Below are positions 1-8,770 of a stretch of DNA of 64,000 nucleotides, piece by piece. The stretch's first letter is position 1. Each line of letters opens with the position of its first letter. The notes under the pieces are model-generated. The model was given only the letters and a program-made list of their open reading frames with translations. It had not been told where the DNA came from and did no database searches. The position numbers and the translations under genes were made by a program. Source of the DNA: DASWJZ01 sp963761005 (GTDB taxonomy: Bacteria > Pseudomonadota > Alphaproteobacteria > Rhizobiales > Afifellaceae). The stretch is from positions 186,001 through 250,000 of the forward strand of contig CAVXFK010000008.1 of the NCBI GenBank assembly GCA_963761005.1, written 5' to 3'.

Positions 1-280
1 CCACGGCCTTGACCGCGAGAAGGACACCGAAGCTCATGCCGAAGAAGGTGGTGAGGGCCGCCGCCACGCCCTCCGGCGAGGCAAGAAAATTGTTGACGGC
101 AGCGCGCGCATCCACGTTGCCCGAGCCGAATCCGCCGAGTGTCGCTCCGAGAAGCATCACCGCGAGGGTGACCAGCACCCAGACGAAAAGTATCAGCACG
201 ACGCCCACAGCGAGGCGCCAGAGCGAAAGCCGCCCTTCTCGGGCTCTGTCGACGTAGCGGAGGAAGGCGGCGGAGATCAT
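1..280 (-). CDS. Membrane protein, N-terminal fragment (runs off window)
   Basis: Reading the minus strand from an ATG at 280 gives an uninterrupted frame to the window edge, about 93 residues. It starts MISAAFLRYVDRAREG, then has a strongly hydrophobic segment (about residues 22-46) and a second one beginning near residue 78. The amphipathic start followed by a long membrane helix resembles the N-terminus of CPBP/CAAX-type intramembrane proteases, but the catalytic motifs would lie outside the window, so the family is only a guess. The gene is divergent from the outer-membrane protein gene that follows. Confidence 0.55.
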   Translation of the reverse strand, partial: MISAAFLRYVDRAREGRLSLWRLAVGVVLILFVWVLVTLAVMLLGATLGGFGSGNVDARAAVNNFLASPEGVAAALTTFFGMSFGVLLAVKAV

Positions 281-470
281 CGGCGGGCCCTGGTGGACAC
301 GATATCAGGATGGACGACGCCATTCCGAGCGGAATCGCAAGCCTCTTCCCGGTGCCGCCTGTGCTTCCGCCGCAACATCGCGGCGCCGCCATGGCCAAGC
401 CACGCTGAACGGCGTGTTTAGGGTTGCTTTCCAGGCGCAGTGCGGCTTCGCTACCGTCTCTGCCGAGGGG

Positions 471-1874
471 GTGTCGTTGAAGCGGTTTTGCGCGTGCGCG
501 TCCATGCTTGCGGCATTTCTGCCGGCGGCGGCGTTCGCAATCGATCTGCCGGCGGACTCCGGCCAGACCAACTGGTTCGTGCGCACCAATTTCCTCGGCG
601 GCATCTCGAGCGCACCCGGCTCCTTCGCCACGCTGCCGCCCGGCGCGACAGGCGGCCACCAGACCTCCTACCAGCCGCAAGAATATTTCGGCGCCGGCGC
701 CGGACTCGGTTACCGGTTCTCCGCGTGGGGCGTTCCCTTCAGCGCCGTCTTCGACAGCAGCCTGAGCTTTCGCCACGACACCGATGTCGCGGTCGTTCCC
801 GGGGGCACCCCGAACTACAAAGGCAATCTCCAGGCCGTCGATCTCAGGCTTAGCCTTCTTGCCGACGTGCTCGATTTCGGCTGGGGGCACTTCTATGTCG
901 GCGGCGGCATCGGCGCGACCCGCGTCAGGACCGAGGTCGAGTTCGAGGGAACGCCGACATCGGTCGTGAGCACGGATTGGAAGGCGTCGCCTTCGGTTGA
1001 GGCGGGAATCGCGTTCACCGGGTTCTCGCGGCGCGTCATCCCCTATGTCGGCTATCGCTTCCGCTGGGTCGGAGACACGGAATCCGGAACCTTCTCCGAC
1101 GGCTCGAAGGTCCGCTACAAGAACTTCAACATCCACGACATCATGCTCGGGTTCAACGTCCCGCTGCAGCCCTACACGCCGACGACCTCCGTCTACGTCG
1201 ATCTGAATCCGTCGGTCGTTCCGAGTGAGAAGTTCTGGACCGGCTTCCATGTCGGTGCGTTCGGCGGCTGGGGCGTCGCCGAGGATTTCAAAGTCGGCGG
1301 GCTCGCCGATTCGACCGGCACCCCCTACAACGCCGCGAACACTTACGGCCTCGGCAGCAACGGGCCGCTCGCGGGCGGGGAGATCGGCGTCGACTGGCAA
1401 TGGCGCTGGGTTGTGCTCGGACTCTCCGGCGAAGCCGGGGCCCTGGCCCTTGACGGTTCGGCGACCGATCCGGCCTCGCCCGGCAGCGACACGAAGACAT
1501 CGCTTTCCTCCGACTGGTACGGCGGAATGTCGGTGCGAGCTGGCCTCGCCTACGACCGCTTCCTCGCCTTCGGCCGCGTCGGCGCCTTCTATCTGAACGC
1601 CGACGCGAAGACCGTCGACAACTGCACGGTAGCACCGTGCGGACCGGCCACCGCCTCGGCGTCCGAGAACGACATCCTCTTCGGCTGGTTTCTCGGCGCG
1701 GGCGCCGAATACGCGCTCTCCGACCATTGGAGCGTCGGCGCCGAGTACCGCTTTTTCCACCTGAACGACAACCTGCAGCCGGCCGGCACATCGAGCTCGC
1801 TCGGCGCAGTCGCGCAGGAGGTCGAGCGGAGACCGATCAACGCCGCCCGCGCTTCGATCAATTTCCGCTGGTAG
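471..1874 (+). CDS. Outer-membrane protein with two tandem beta-barrel domains
   Basis: About 467 residues from a GTG at 471; a TTG at 477 is equally possible and has better spacing from the GAGGGG upstream, while an earlier in-frame GTG at 414 would put 19 non-signal residues first. The N-terminus is a signal peptide (LKRFCACASMLAAFLPAAAFA). Two barrel-like modules follow. The first (about residues 30-225) alternates aromatic and small residues. The second opens with WTGFHVGAFGGWG near residue 256, the usual start of Omp25/Omp31-type surface proteins. The chain ends NFRW, an aromatic end suited to BAM insertion. Family members normally have one barrel. The role is probably structural or surface; no substrate can be assigned. 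Confidence 0.8.
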   Translation: MSLKRFCACASMLAAFLPAAAFAIDLPADSGQTNWFVRTNFLGGISSAPGSFATLPPGATGGHQTSYQPQEYFGAGAGLGYRFSAWGVPFSAVFDSSLSFRHDTDVAVVPGGTPNYKGNLQAVDLRLSLLADVLDFGWGHFYVGGGIGATRVRTEVEFEGTPTSVVSTDWKASPSVEAGIAFTGFSRRVIPYVGYRFRWVGDTESGTFSDGSKVRYKNFNIHDIMLGFNVPLQPYTPTTSVYVDLNPSVVPSEKFWTGFHVGAFGGWGVAEDFKVGGLADSTGTPYNAANTYGLGSNGPLAGGEIGVDWQWRWVVLGLSGEAGALALDGSATDPASPGSDTKTSLSSDWYGGMSVRAGLAYDRFLAFGRVGAFYLNADAKTVDNCTVAPCGPATASASENDILFGWFLGAGAEYALSDHWSVGAEYRFFHLNDNLQPAGTSSSLGAVAQEVERRPINAARASINFRW

Positions 1875-1989
1875 CCGCCCCCGCCGGAGCGCCTTGTCGG
1901 CGCCTGCCGGCAGGGTCTATTTTTTGAGCCATCCACGCCACGAGCCCCGGAGCGCCGACGCGCGCCCCGCAGGTGCAAGGAGGCTCAAC

Positions 1990-2256
1990 ATGTGCCGCAA
2001 CATCCGCACGCTCTTCAACTTCGAGCCGCCGGCCACGGAGGACGAGGTCCGCGCCTCCGCCGTGCAGTTCGTGCGCAAGCTTTCTGGCTTCCAGCATCCG
2101 TCGCGAGCGAACGCGCGTGCCTTCGACAACGCCGTCGACGAGGTGACCGCCGCCGCGCGCCGTCTGCTCAACGCGCTTCAGACGACGAGCCCGCCGAAGA
2201 ACCGCGAGGAAGAGGCTGCGAAGGCGCGCGCCCGCGCCGCCGCTCGCTACGCTTGA
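1990..2256 (+). CDS. DUF2277 family protein
   Basis: An 88-residue cytoplasmic protein beginning MCRNIRTLFNFEPPAT, the hallmark start of DUF2277, a small family of unknown function widespread in alphaproteobacteria and actinobacteria. The ATG at 1990 is preceded by AAGGAGG at good spacing, so the longer in-frame start at 1894 is rejected. The middle (about residues 20-60) carries the conserved VRKLSGFQHPS segment; the C-terminus is Lys/Arg/Ala-rich. It lies upstream of a small membrane protein gene on the same strand (28-base gap). Confidence 0.88.
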   Translation: MCRNIRTLFNFEPPATEDEVRASAVQFVRKLSGFQHPSRANARAFDNAVDEVTAAARRLLNALQTTSPPKNREEEAAKARARAAARYA

Positions 2257-2284
2257 GGCGCGCGCTTCCAACGCTGCCCTCTCC

Positions 2285-2584
2285 GTGATCCGCTACTTTC
2301 GCGACCTTTGCACGGGAGCGTTACCGCTCAAGCGCGTGCTTTGGCTCGACATGCTTGCGGTCGGCACGCTCGTCAACCTCGCGTCGCTCGTCACCATGCT
2401 CATGCTTTTTGTGGCGCATGCGCCGACGGCGGCGGCGTTCGCGGTCTTTCTGGCACCGATCCCCTATAACGTCGCGCTCTTCGTCGGCGTCTGGCGAAGC
2501 TCTCTCAAGGAGAAGGAGGACTGGGGCTTTTTCGCGCGCGCGATCGCTTCGATCTGGCTCGTTGCGGCCATCGTCGTGGTCTGA
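2285..2584 (+). CDS. Small membrane protein, function unknown
   Basis: A 99-residue hydrophobic protein starting at a GTG. Three probable membrane helices are visible at about residues 22-43, 48-70 and 82-99, with a charged loop WRSSLKEKEDWG between the last two. I do not recognise a named family. It follows the DUF2277 gene closely and precedes msrA by about 100 bases, so it may share a transcript with the former. No catalytic motif is seen. Confidence 0.6.
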   Translation: MIRYFRDLCTGALPLKRVLWLDMLAVGTLVNLASLVTMLMLFVAHAPTAAAFAVFLAPIPYNVALFVGVWRSSLKEKEDWGFFARAIASIWLVAAIVVV

Positions 2585-2690
2585 AGGGCCCGGTACACCG
2601 GCAATCAAGAGGCGGTGATTCCGAAGCGAGGCGCTTTCCTGTTCACGCCCGTTACTCCAAATATTCGCCAGAACTCTGGGAGATCAACCA

Positions 2691-3431
2691 ATGAAAGCCG
2701 ACCGGAAGCCCTTCTCCATCCAGCCTTACGTCGCCCCTGCCCTCGCCGTGCTCGCCATTATTGCGCTGGTGCCGTTGAGCGGCATCCTGCCACCCGCCGC
2801 CGCAGAGGAGGCACAGGTCGTGCCGGCTCCGACGCATGACGAGGCGCTTGCCTCGGCGCCGGGGTCGGAGACCGCGGTCGTCGCCGGCGGCTGCTTCTGG
2901 GGCATCCAAGGCGTCTTCCAGCACATGAAGGGCGTGACGAAGGCCGTATCCGGCTACTCCGGCGGCGACGCCGACACCGCGCACTACCAGGTCGTCGGCA
3001 CGGGCACGACCGGCCACGCGGAGTCCGTCCAGATCACCTACGACCCGAGCCAGATCAGCTACGGCAAGCTCCTGCAGGTCTTCTTCTCCGTCGCGCTCGA
3101 TCCGACACAGAAGAACCGCCAGGGTCCCGACGTCGGCACGCAGTATCGTTCAGCGCTCTTCGTCGCCGACGCGACGCAGACTGAAATCGCCAAAGACTAC
3201 ATCGCGCAGCTCGACAAGACCGGCGTGTTCGGCAAGCCGATCGCCACCGAGGTTTCGCCTTTCAAAGCCTTCTACCCGGCCGAGGACTATCACCAGGACT
3301 ACGCGACGCTGCATCCTGAGAGCCTCTACATCATGTACAACGACCTTCCGAAGATCGCGAACCTGAAGGCGCTCTTCCCCGATCTCTATCGCGACAAGCC
3401 GGTGCTGGTGAACGTCGCCGCCAAGAGCTGA
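2691..3431 (+). CDS. msrA: Peptide-methionine (S)-S-oxide reductase MsrA, membrane-anchored or exported
   Basis: Reduces methionine-S-sulfoxide in proteins using thioredoxin-type reductants. The catalytic GGCFWG motif has its nucleophile at Cys68, followed by the family segments SGYSGGDADTAHYQVV and the C-terminal AEDYHQDY. The 246-residue chain is longer than cytosolic MsrA because of an N-terminal extension with a hydrophobic segment (about residues 15-38) ending PPAAAEE, which suggests export or anchoring on the periplasmic side. No resolving cysteine is seen near the C-terminus. It may protect envelope proteins, in keeping with the neighbouring envelope genes. Confidence 0.93.
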   Translation: MKADRKPFSIQPYVAPALAVLAIIALVPLSGILPPAAAEEAQVVPAPTHDEALASAPGSETAVVAGGCFWGIQGVFQHMKGVTKAVSGYSGGDADTAHYQVVGTGTTGHAESVQITYDPSQISYGKLLQVFFSVALDPTQKNRQGPDVGTQYRSALFVADATQTEIAKDYIAQLDKTGVFGKPIATEVSPFKAFYPAEDYHQDYATLHPESLYIMYNDLPKIANLKALFPDLYRDKPVLVNVAAKS

Positions 3432-3476
3432 CGGCAGCAGCTCAATTCTAACCGATGACGCGGCGGGGCGGCTGAG

Positions 3477-4208
3477 TCACTCCCCGCTGCGCGGCGGACG
3501 GTGTCCGTCCGCTGCGGCTGCTTCGATGCGCTCCGCGACCATCTCCTGCAGGCGCCAGAGATGGCGGTCGCGGAGACCCCGCTCTTCCAGATGGCGGACG
3601 GTGTTGTGCAGGTACTCGGCCATCGAGCCGCGGTGCCCGGCCGCCGTCGCGAGTGCATCGGCCACCTCTTCGTCCGTGAGGCCGCCCACGTAGCGGCCGC
3701 CGTTCCGGTCGATGACAAAGGCGATCGCGCGGAGCGGTCCCTTCTCGGTCGCGACATTCACCCAGCGCGGCACGTGTGCGGTCGGTCGGAAGCGCAGCTC
3801 GCGGTGAAAGAGCCGCATCATGTTCGCTTCGATCGCGTCGGGCGGCAGGCGGTAGGCGACGCCCTTCACCTGCCCTCCCCGGTCAAGCGACAGCATGAGG
3901 CCCGGCCGCTCCGGGCCGCCGCGGAACCAGCGATCCCATCCGAGGCAGAACGAGCGGTGCCAGCCGCGCACGACCCCGGTCCGCTCTTCGACGAAATCGT
4001 GAGCCGGATTCCAGATCAGGGAGCCGAAGGCGAAAAGCCAGACATCGCCGCCGGCCGGCCCCTGCGCGAGCATCTCGCCGATCGTCGCCTTTTGCTCGGC
4101 TTCGGACGCGAGGCTCGTTCCGGGTGGGGTTGCGAAGTCTTCGGCTGAGCGCACCCCATGCGCAACAAGCGCCACAAGCTCAGGCGTCAGCCGCATCGCA
4201 CGCGCCAT
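3477..4208 (-). CDS. Gamma-glutamylcyclotransferase, ChaC type
   Basis: A 243-residue protein of the ChaC family, which cleaves glutathione to 5-oxoproline and Cys-Gly. The substrate-loop motif FAFGSLIWNP lies at residues 59-68 and a candidate catalytic glutamate is Glu137 in HRELRF. The spacing of RGWHRSFCLGWDRWFRGG matches bacterial ChaC proteins. It is transcribed convergently to msrA, separated by about 45 bases. The specificity for glutathione is family knowledge; nothing here proves the cellular substrate. Confidence 0.9.
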   Translation of the reverse strand: MARAMRLTPELVALVAHGVRSAEDFATPPGTSLASEAEQKATIGEMLAQGPAGGDVWLFAFGSLIWNPAHDFVEERTGVVRGWHRSFCLGWDRWFRGGPERPGLMLSLDRGGQVKGVAYRLPPDAIEANMMRLFHRELRFRPTAHVPRWVNVATEKGPLRAIAFVIDRNGGRYVGGLTDEEVADALATAAGHRGSMAEYLHNTVRHLEERGLRDRHLWRLQEMVAERIEAAAADGHRPPRSGE

Positions 4209-4273
4209 TAGGAAAGAGCTTGTTCCACACTTGACGGCGCCCTCATCTTCGCAGGCGCCAGGCCGCGAAGCGC

Positions 4274-4555
4274 CTAGTGCAATTGCCCGTGGAAGCGGGC
4301 GTTGCGGATCTCGGCGGCCGCCGCGAGCTGTTTGTGCGCCACCTCGACAGAATGAATGATGCCGTCGATCTCGGCCACCCAGAAATCAAGGAACTTGATC
4401 AGCCGCGGGTAGTCCGGCGCCACGTCGTAGAACTGCCAGACGAAGGTCTGCAGGAGCTTCGGGCGCTCCGGCATGTGGTAGAGGATGCTTGCCGTCGCGA
4501 GGCCGTAGCCGGCGTTATCGCTCAAGAACACGGTGCGAAAGTCGAGCTCGCGCAT
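4274..4555 (-). CDS. usg: Usg family protein
   Basis: A 93-residue protein starting MRELDFRTVF, with the Usg family hallmarks TASILYHMPERP, LLQTFVWQFYDVAPDYPRL and KFLDFWVAEIDG. The start at 4555 follows the ribosome-binding sequence GGAAGGAAAAGAG; an upstream in-frame start at 4633 is poorly placed. The family was named from an open reading frame upstream of the aminotransferase/trp region and has no established biochemical function. No trp gene is nearby, so the context gives no extra clue. Confidence 0.85.
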   Translation of the reverse strand: MRELDFRTVFLSDNAGYGLATASILYHMPERPKLLQTFVWQFYDVAPDYPRLIKFLDFWVAEIDGIIHSVEVAHKQLAAAAEIRNARFHGQLH

Positions 4556-4695
4556 TCTCTTTTCCTTCCTGGCAGCGCGCGGAACCGCGCGGTTCCAATA
4601 AGGAAGGATAGACTCCGGTTCCATGATTAACAAATGATTACAGCATCTTAGCAGCCTCCGCCGGAGAGTGCTGACAGGATGCCCGTGCCTATTTT

Positions 4696-6304
4696 CTAGT
4701 CGACGAGAACGCCACCCGCCTCGGCGAGCGCCTCGGGCGTGTCTACGTCGACGGCAGCGGCTGCACCGATTTCGACCCGCTCAACCGCCTCCTCGTGGCG
4801 CGCGATAATGTGCCGCGCCCCCGTGTCACCGGTGACCGCCATCAGCTCCGGGAAGAAAGCGCGCGACCAGAGAACCGGGTTGCCGCGCTTGCCGTCGACG
4901 GTCGGAAGCACGATCGCCGGCGCCGATTTCGCCTCGAAGGCACCGATCAGCCGGTCGATGACCGGACCGGTGATCCCCGGCATGTCGGCGAGAAGCATCA
5001 ATGCGCCGCTCGCGCTTTCCGGCACCGCATAGAGGCCGGCCTTGAGCGACGTCGCGAGGCCGTCGGCGAAGTCGGGATTGTGCACGATTTGCACGTCGAG
5101 TCCGGCAAGCGCGTTTGCAATGTCGGCGGCACGATGCCCGGTGACGACGATGACGGGATCGGCCTTCGAGGCGAGTGCGCTCTCCGCGACGCGACGCACG
5201 AGCGGCGCGCCATCGAAGCGGGCGAGCAGCTTGTTCGGGCCGCGCATGCGACGCGACTGACCGGCGGCGAGGACGATTGCGGCGACGCGCGCGCCGCCCT
5301 CCGCGATCGGCTCGCGCGGCTGCGGCCGCGACACGATCTCCATCAGGAGGCCACCGACGCCCATGCCGGTGATGTCGTTCTCGCTGACCTCTAGTCCGGC
5401 AAGCAAGCGCTGCAAGACCCAGTCGAAACCGTTCTCGACCGGAGAACGGGCGCAGCCCGGCGCGCCGAGCACCGGACGCCCGCCGAGCTCGCCGATCAGG
5501 AGCAGATTGCCTGGGTCGACCGGCATGCCGAAATGGCGGACGCGCCCGCCGGCCTTCTCGATCGCGGCGGGGATGACGTCGGCGCGGTCGGTGATGGCGG
5601 AGGCGCCGAAAGCGATCAGAAGCTCGGCGCCCTCGTCCTTCAGCTTGGCGAGCGCGCCTGCAAGCGCCGCCGCTTCGTGCGGAACGCGAACCTCATCGAG
5701 GAGCGCCGCGCCGGCCGGCCTCAAGCCGCTCCTCAAGCACGCGCCGCGTCTTGTCCATGACCGATGGCTTCAGCCCGGGAAGCGTGGTCGCTGCGAGCCC
5801 GACCTTCAGCCCCTTCCAGGGCGCAACGGAGAGGATCGGGGCGGGGGCGTGCGCGCCGGCCTCGTCGATGACCGGCCCCGGCAGCGCAAAGGGAATGATC
5901 TTCACCGTCGCCACCATGCGGCCCGCCTCGACCGGCGCGAACTCTTCGAGCGTGGCGACAGTCAGTCCGGGATCGAGGCGGTTCAGCGCGTCGACCTTGT
6001 CGCGCTCGACGACGAGGAGCCCGGCCTGCTCCGCGTAGAGATTGCAGCGGCCGGTGCCGGCCTCGTCGAGGCGGACGTTCTTTCCGCAAAGCGCCTCGGC
6101 AACACGGCGCGCCGCTTCGTCCTCGTGCACATCGCCGGGCTCAAGCCGCGCCGCGACGACTTCGCCGATGCCGTCGGCGCGAAGGCGCACGATCAGCGCG
6201 GCGTCGAGTCGCGTGCCTTTCTTGACGACGCCGGAGCGATGCCGGATCGAGTGCGCGGCGATCGCACCTTCGGCATCGTCAAGCGGAATCGTCCCGAACT
6301 TCAT
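4696..6304 (-). CDS. Molybdopterin-binding / MocA-like nucleotidyltransferase fusion, broken by an apparent frameshift
   Basis: Two frames together encode one known fusion of about 535 residues. The upstream part (5693-6304) is a MoCF/MoeA-like molybdopterin-binding region with VATVKIIPFALPGP and SVMDKTRRVLEERL. The downstream part continues it (GMPVDPGNLLLIGELGG) and adds an NTP-transferase domain with IVLAAGQSRRMRGPNKLL, typical of MocA, the CTP:molybdopterin cytidylyltransferase that makes MCD cofactor for hydroxylases. The frames join near 5723: removing one T of the doubled T in the minus-strand CGGCTTGAGG gives the expected R-L-R-P-A-G. It follows the XdhC C-domain gene by about 10 bases, so they form one maturation operon. 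A sequence error is the simplest explanation. Confidence 0.85.
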
Positions 6305-6314
6305 CGGCTGCTTC

Positions 6315-7011
6315 TCAAGCGGCGATCCGCTCTGCGGCCCGCCCGCGCCGCAGCGCAGCGATCACCTCCGCCAGGATCGCGACGGCGATCTCGGCCGGCG
6401 ACTGCGCGGCGATGTCAATGCCGATCGGCGCATGGATCTTTTCAAGGCTCGCGGGCGAGGAACCCTGCCCCGTGAGCCGCTCTACGCGCTTGCCGTGCGT
6501 CTTGCGGCTGCCGAGCGCGCCGACATAGAAGCAGCCGGCGGCAAGGGCCGAGCGGAGCGGATGGTCGTCGATCTTCGGATCGTGGGTCAGCGCGATCAGC
6601 CCGGTGAAGGCGTCGAGCGGCACGCCTTTCAGCGCCTCCTCCGGCCACTCGGCGATGAAGCGGCACGTCGGGGAAGCGCTCCGGCGTCGCAAACGCCGTG
6701 CGCGGATCGATGATGGTCACGTCGAAGCCGGCAAGCCGCGCCATCGGCGCCAGCGCCTGGCTGATGTGGACCGCGCCGATCACCACGAGCCGCGGCGGCG
6801 GCACCTGCACCGTCAGGAAGGTGTGACCGTCCTCCAGCATGCCGGAGCGGCCGGAGCGCAGCCGCTTTTCCAGCTCGCCAGCGAGCGGGTCCTTCCCCGC
6901 CTCAGCGCCCGCGACGAGGCGCTCTTCGCCGCTTGCCGTGTCGGTGACGAGGATTGCCGCGCGGCGCGCTCGCCGCGCTTCGTTCAGCCCCTTCAAAATG
7001 TCGAGCTTCAT
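6315..7011 (-). CDS. XdhC-type maturation factor, Rossmann C-domain protein, broken by an apparent frameshift
   Basis: About 231 residues when two frames are joined. The first frame, from the ATG at 7011, has a short N-terminal region and then a Rossmann nucleotide-binding start (RLVVIGAVHISQALAPMA) and DVTIIDPRTAFATPERFP. The second continues RFIAEWPEEALKG, ALTHDPKIDDHPL and GALGSRKTHGKR, all standard XdhC_C motifs. The frames join near 6662, where deleting one C of GTGCCGC restores the family sequence. XdhC proteins bind and sulfurate the molybdenum cofactor before insertion into xanthine/CO-dehydrogenase-type enzymes. The matching N-domain is a separate gene at 8771-9106. Confidence 0.85.
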
Positions 7012-7176
7012 CGAACCGCCATTCCCGTTCGGATATCACGGTCCTTAAATAGACCCGGCGGCGGCTTTCCGCCACCGCCCGCGAGGGGGCTTTGGATTCG
7101 CGCGTCCGGCACTTGCCGGCTCCGGCCGAAGACCGCATGCTTTCCCCCAAAGGACCAGACAAATCGGGAGGAGCCC

Positions 7177-7662
7177 ATGGACATGAAAGAGGGCGGTGTG
7201 ATCCAGGTCGCCTATGTGGTGCGCGATCTGGAAGCGGCGATGAAGCGGCACATGGAGGTCGCGAATGTCGGGCCGTGGCACATTTACAAGTTCGAGCCGG
7301 GCAAGATCCAGAACTACGTCTATCGCGGCCAGCCGGCGAACCACACCTGTTGGATCGCGGTCACGCCGATGGGCCAAAAGCTCGGCTGTCAGGTGGAGCT
7401 GATGCAGCCGATCTCAGGCCGCTCGATCTACGACGAGCATCTGGAGAAGCACGGCGAAGGCTTCCACCACGTGAAGCTCTACTATCCTGACTGCACCAAG
7501 GCCGTCGCCGACTATGCGAAGCGCGGCTATCCCGTCATCCAGCAGGGGAGGATCGACGAGGACGAGCACTACTATCTCGATACGCAAAAGGACTTCGGCT
7601 ACATGATCGAGCTCGGTAACGCGGGAAAGATCCGCGCGCCGGAGCGCATCTTCCCGAGCTAA
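7177..7662 (+). CDS. VOC (glyoxalase/epimerase fold) family protein
   Basis: A 161-residue protein from an ATG at 7177 after GGGAGGAG. It shows one vicinal-oxygen-chelate module pattern: VIQVAYVVRDLEAAM at the start, CQVELMQP in the middle, HHVKLYYPD, and a terminal GYMIELGNAG. Candidate metal ligands are His of GFHHVKL and Glu of MIELGN. The spacing is like methylmalonyl-CoA epimerase and 4-hydroxyphenylpyruvate-type single modules, but the substrate is unknown. It lies between the two halves of the XdhC system on the opposite strand and ends 3 bases from the convergent outer-membrane gene. Confidence 0.8.
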   Translation: MDMKEGGVIQVAYVVRDLEAAMKRHMEVANVGPWHIYKFEPGKIQNYVYRGQPANHTCWIAVTPMGQKLGCQVELMQPISGRSIYDEHLEKHGEGFHHVKLYYPDCTKAVADYAKRGYPVIQQGRIDEDEHYYLDTQKDFGYMIELGNAGKIRAPERIFPS

Positions 7663-7665
7663 ACC

Positions 7666-8685
7666 TCAAAGGCCGCTGACGGTGTTGAAGAGGTAATTCA
7701 AGCGCCCGCGGATCACGTCGGCGCGGTCGCCGCCGATGAAATCGTGGTGCAGGTAGTCGACGCCGACGCTCCAATGATCGGTGAGCGCGTAGTCGACGCC
7801 CACGCCCGCGCTCCAGCCGACGGAATCCTCTATCCCCATGCCGCCGGTGACGTAGGGCAGGAAGCGGTTGACCGCGTAGCCGACGCGGCCGCGCACCGAG
7901 CCTATCCCGTGATGCCCCGGCCCCCAATCGACGAAGCCGCCGTCGACCTCGATGCCCAGAACGAGCTGCCCATATTGACTGTTCACGCCGGTCTGGCCGC
8001 CGACCTCGTAGCCGTCGCCAAGACCGGCGCCGCCGGGGAAGCCGTAGCCGCCGTGCGCGCCGACATAGAAGCCGGTCCAGTTGAATGCGATCGGCGTTGG
8101 CGACGTCATCGCCGCGGGCATCGGCCCTCCACCGGCGAGGAAGGCGAAAGCCGGGCCGTTCGGCACGCCGACGTGATAGCTGACACGACCGCGGAAATCG
8201 TCCGAGGCGCCGGCCTTGAACTCGTAATAGAGATACTCGGCGCCGACCGTCCAATTCCGGTTGATGGCGATTTCGGCGCCGGTTCCGGCCGTCCAGCCGA
8301 CATTGTCGAAGGATTTAAACGCGGCACCGCCCGTCGCGTAGACAAAGAAACGGTCGAAGGCCAGACCGCCGCGCAGACGCAGCGAGCCGACGGCGTCCGT
8401 GCCCCGCCAGTCGACCCAGCTTCCGTCTCCCTCGGCACCGACGACGAAGGCGTCCTTCTGCCAGTTGACGCCTACCTGACCGCCGATCACGCGGCCGTCG
8501 ACGAAAGGAGATTGCCCGAAGCCCCAGCCACCGTGTCCGCCGAAATAAAAGCCGCTCCAGTTGAAAGCGAGCGGGGCCGGCGCGGTTAGAACGGGAGGCA
8601 GCATAACGGGAGGTGGGAGATCGGCGGCACCGGCGACGCTCGTCAGCGTCGCAAATGCGCAGGCGCAGGCGGCACGACGCAGCAT
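7666..8685 (-). CDS. Outer-membrane protein with duplicated short beta-barrel domain
   Basis: A 339-residue protein with signal peptide MLRRAACACAFATLTSVAGA. Two homologous modules of about 150 residues follow. Module 1 starts FNWSGFYFGGHGGWG and module 2 FNWTGFYVGAHGGYG; each then has an inner repeat counterpart (VGAEYLYYEFKAG in 1, VGVDYLHHDFIGG in 2), so the protein is an internal duplication of an Omp25-like barrel. Single-barrel relatives are about 200-250 residues. It is the second tandem-barrel protein in the window. The function is probably surface structure or adhesion. The end is almost in contact with the convergent VOC gene. Confidence 0.82.
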   Translation of the reverse strand: MLRRAACACAFATLTSVAGAADLPPPVMLPPVLTAPAPLAFNWSGFYFGGHGGWGFGQSPFVDGRVIGGQVGVNWQKDAFVVGAEGDGSWVDWRGTDAVGSLRLRGGLAFDRFFVYATGGAAFKSFDNVGWTAGTGAEIAINRNWTVGAEYLYYEFKAGASDDFRGRVSYHVGVPNGPAFAFLAGGGPMPAAMTSPTPIAFNWTGFYVGAHGGYGFPGGAGLGDGYEVGGQTGVNSQYGQLVLGIEVDGGFVDWGPGHHGIGSVRGRVGYAVNRFLPYVTGGMGIEDSVGWSAGVGVDYALTDHWSVGVDYLHHDFIGGDRADVIRGRLNYLFNTVSGL

Positions 8686-8770
8686 TCCAGGCCCCCTGCC
8701 CGAGCGTCAGCTCAAGGCAGCATTCAGCAGCGATCCGCCGCCTGGGGCAAGGAAATTCCGGAACGTGCGC

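Noticed and set aside
9..257. 82-residue plus-strand reading frame at the left edge
   Set aside because: Its composition is antisense-like (Arg/Ser/Pro-rich); the opposite strand carries a plausible membrane protein with an ATG at 280.
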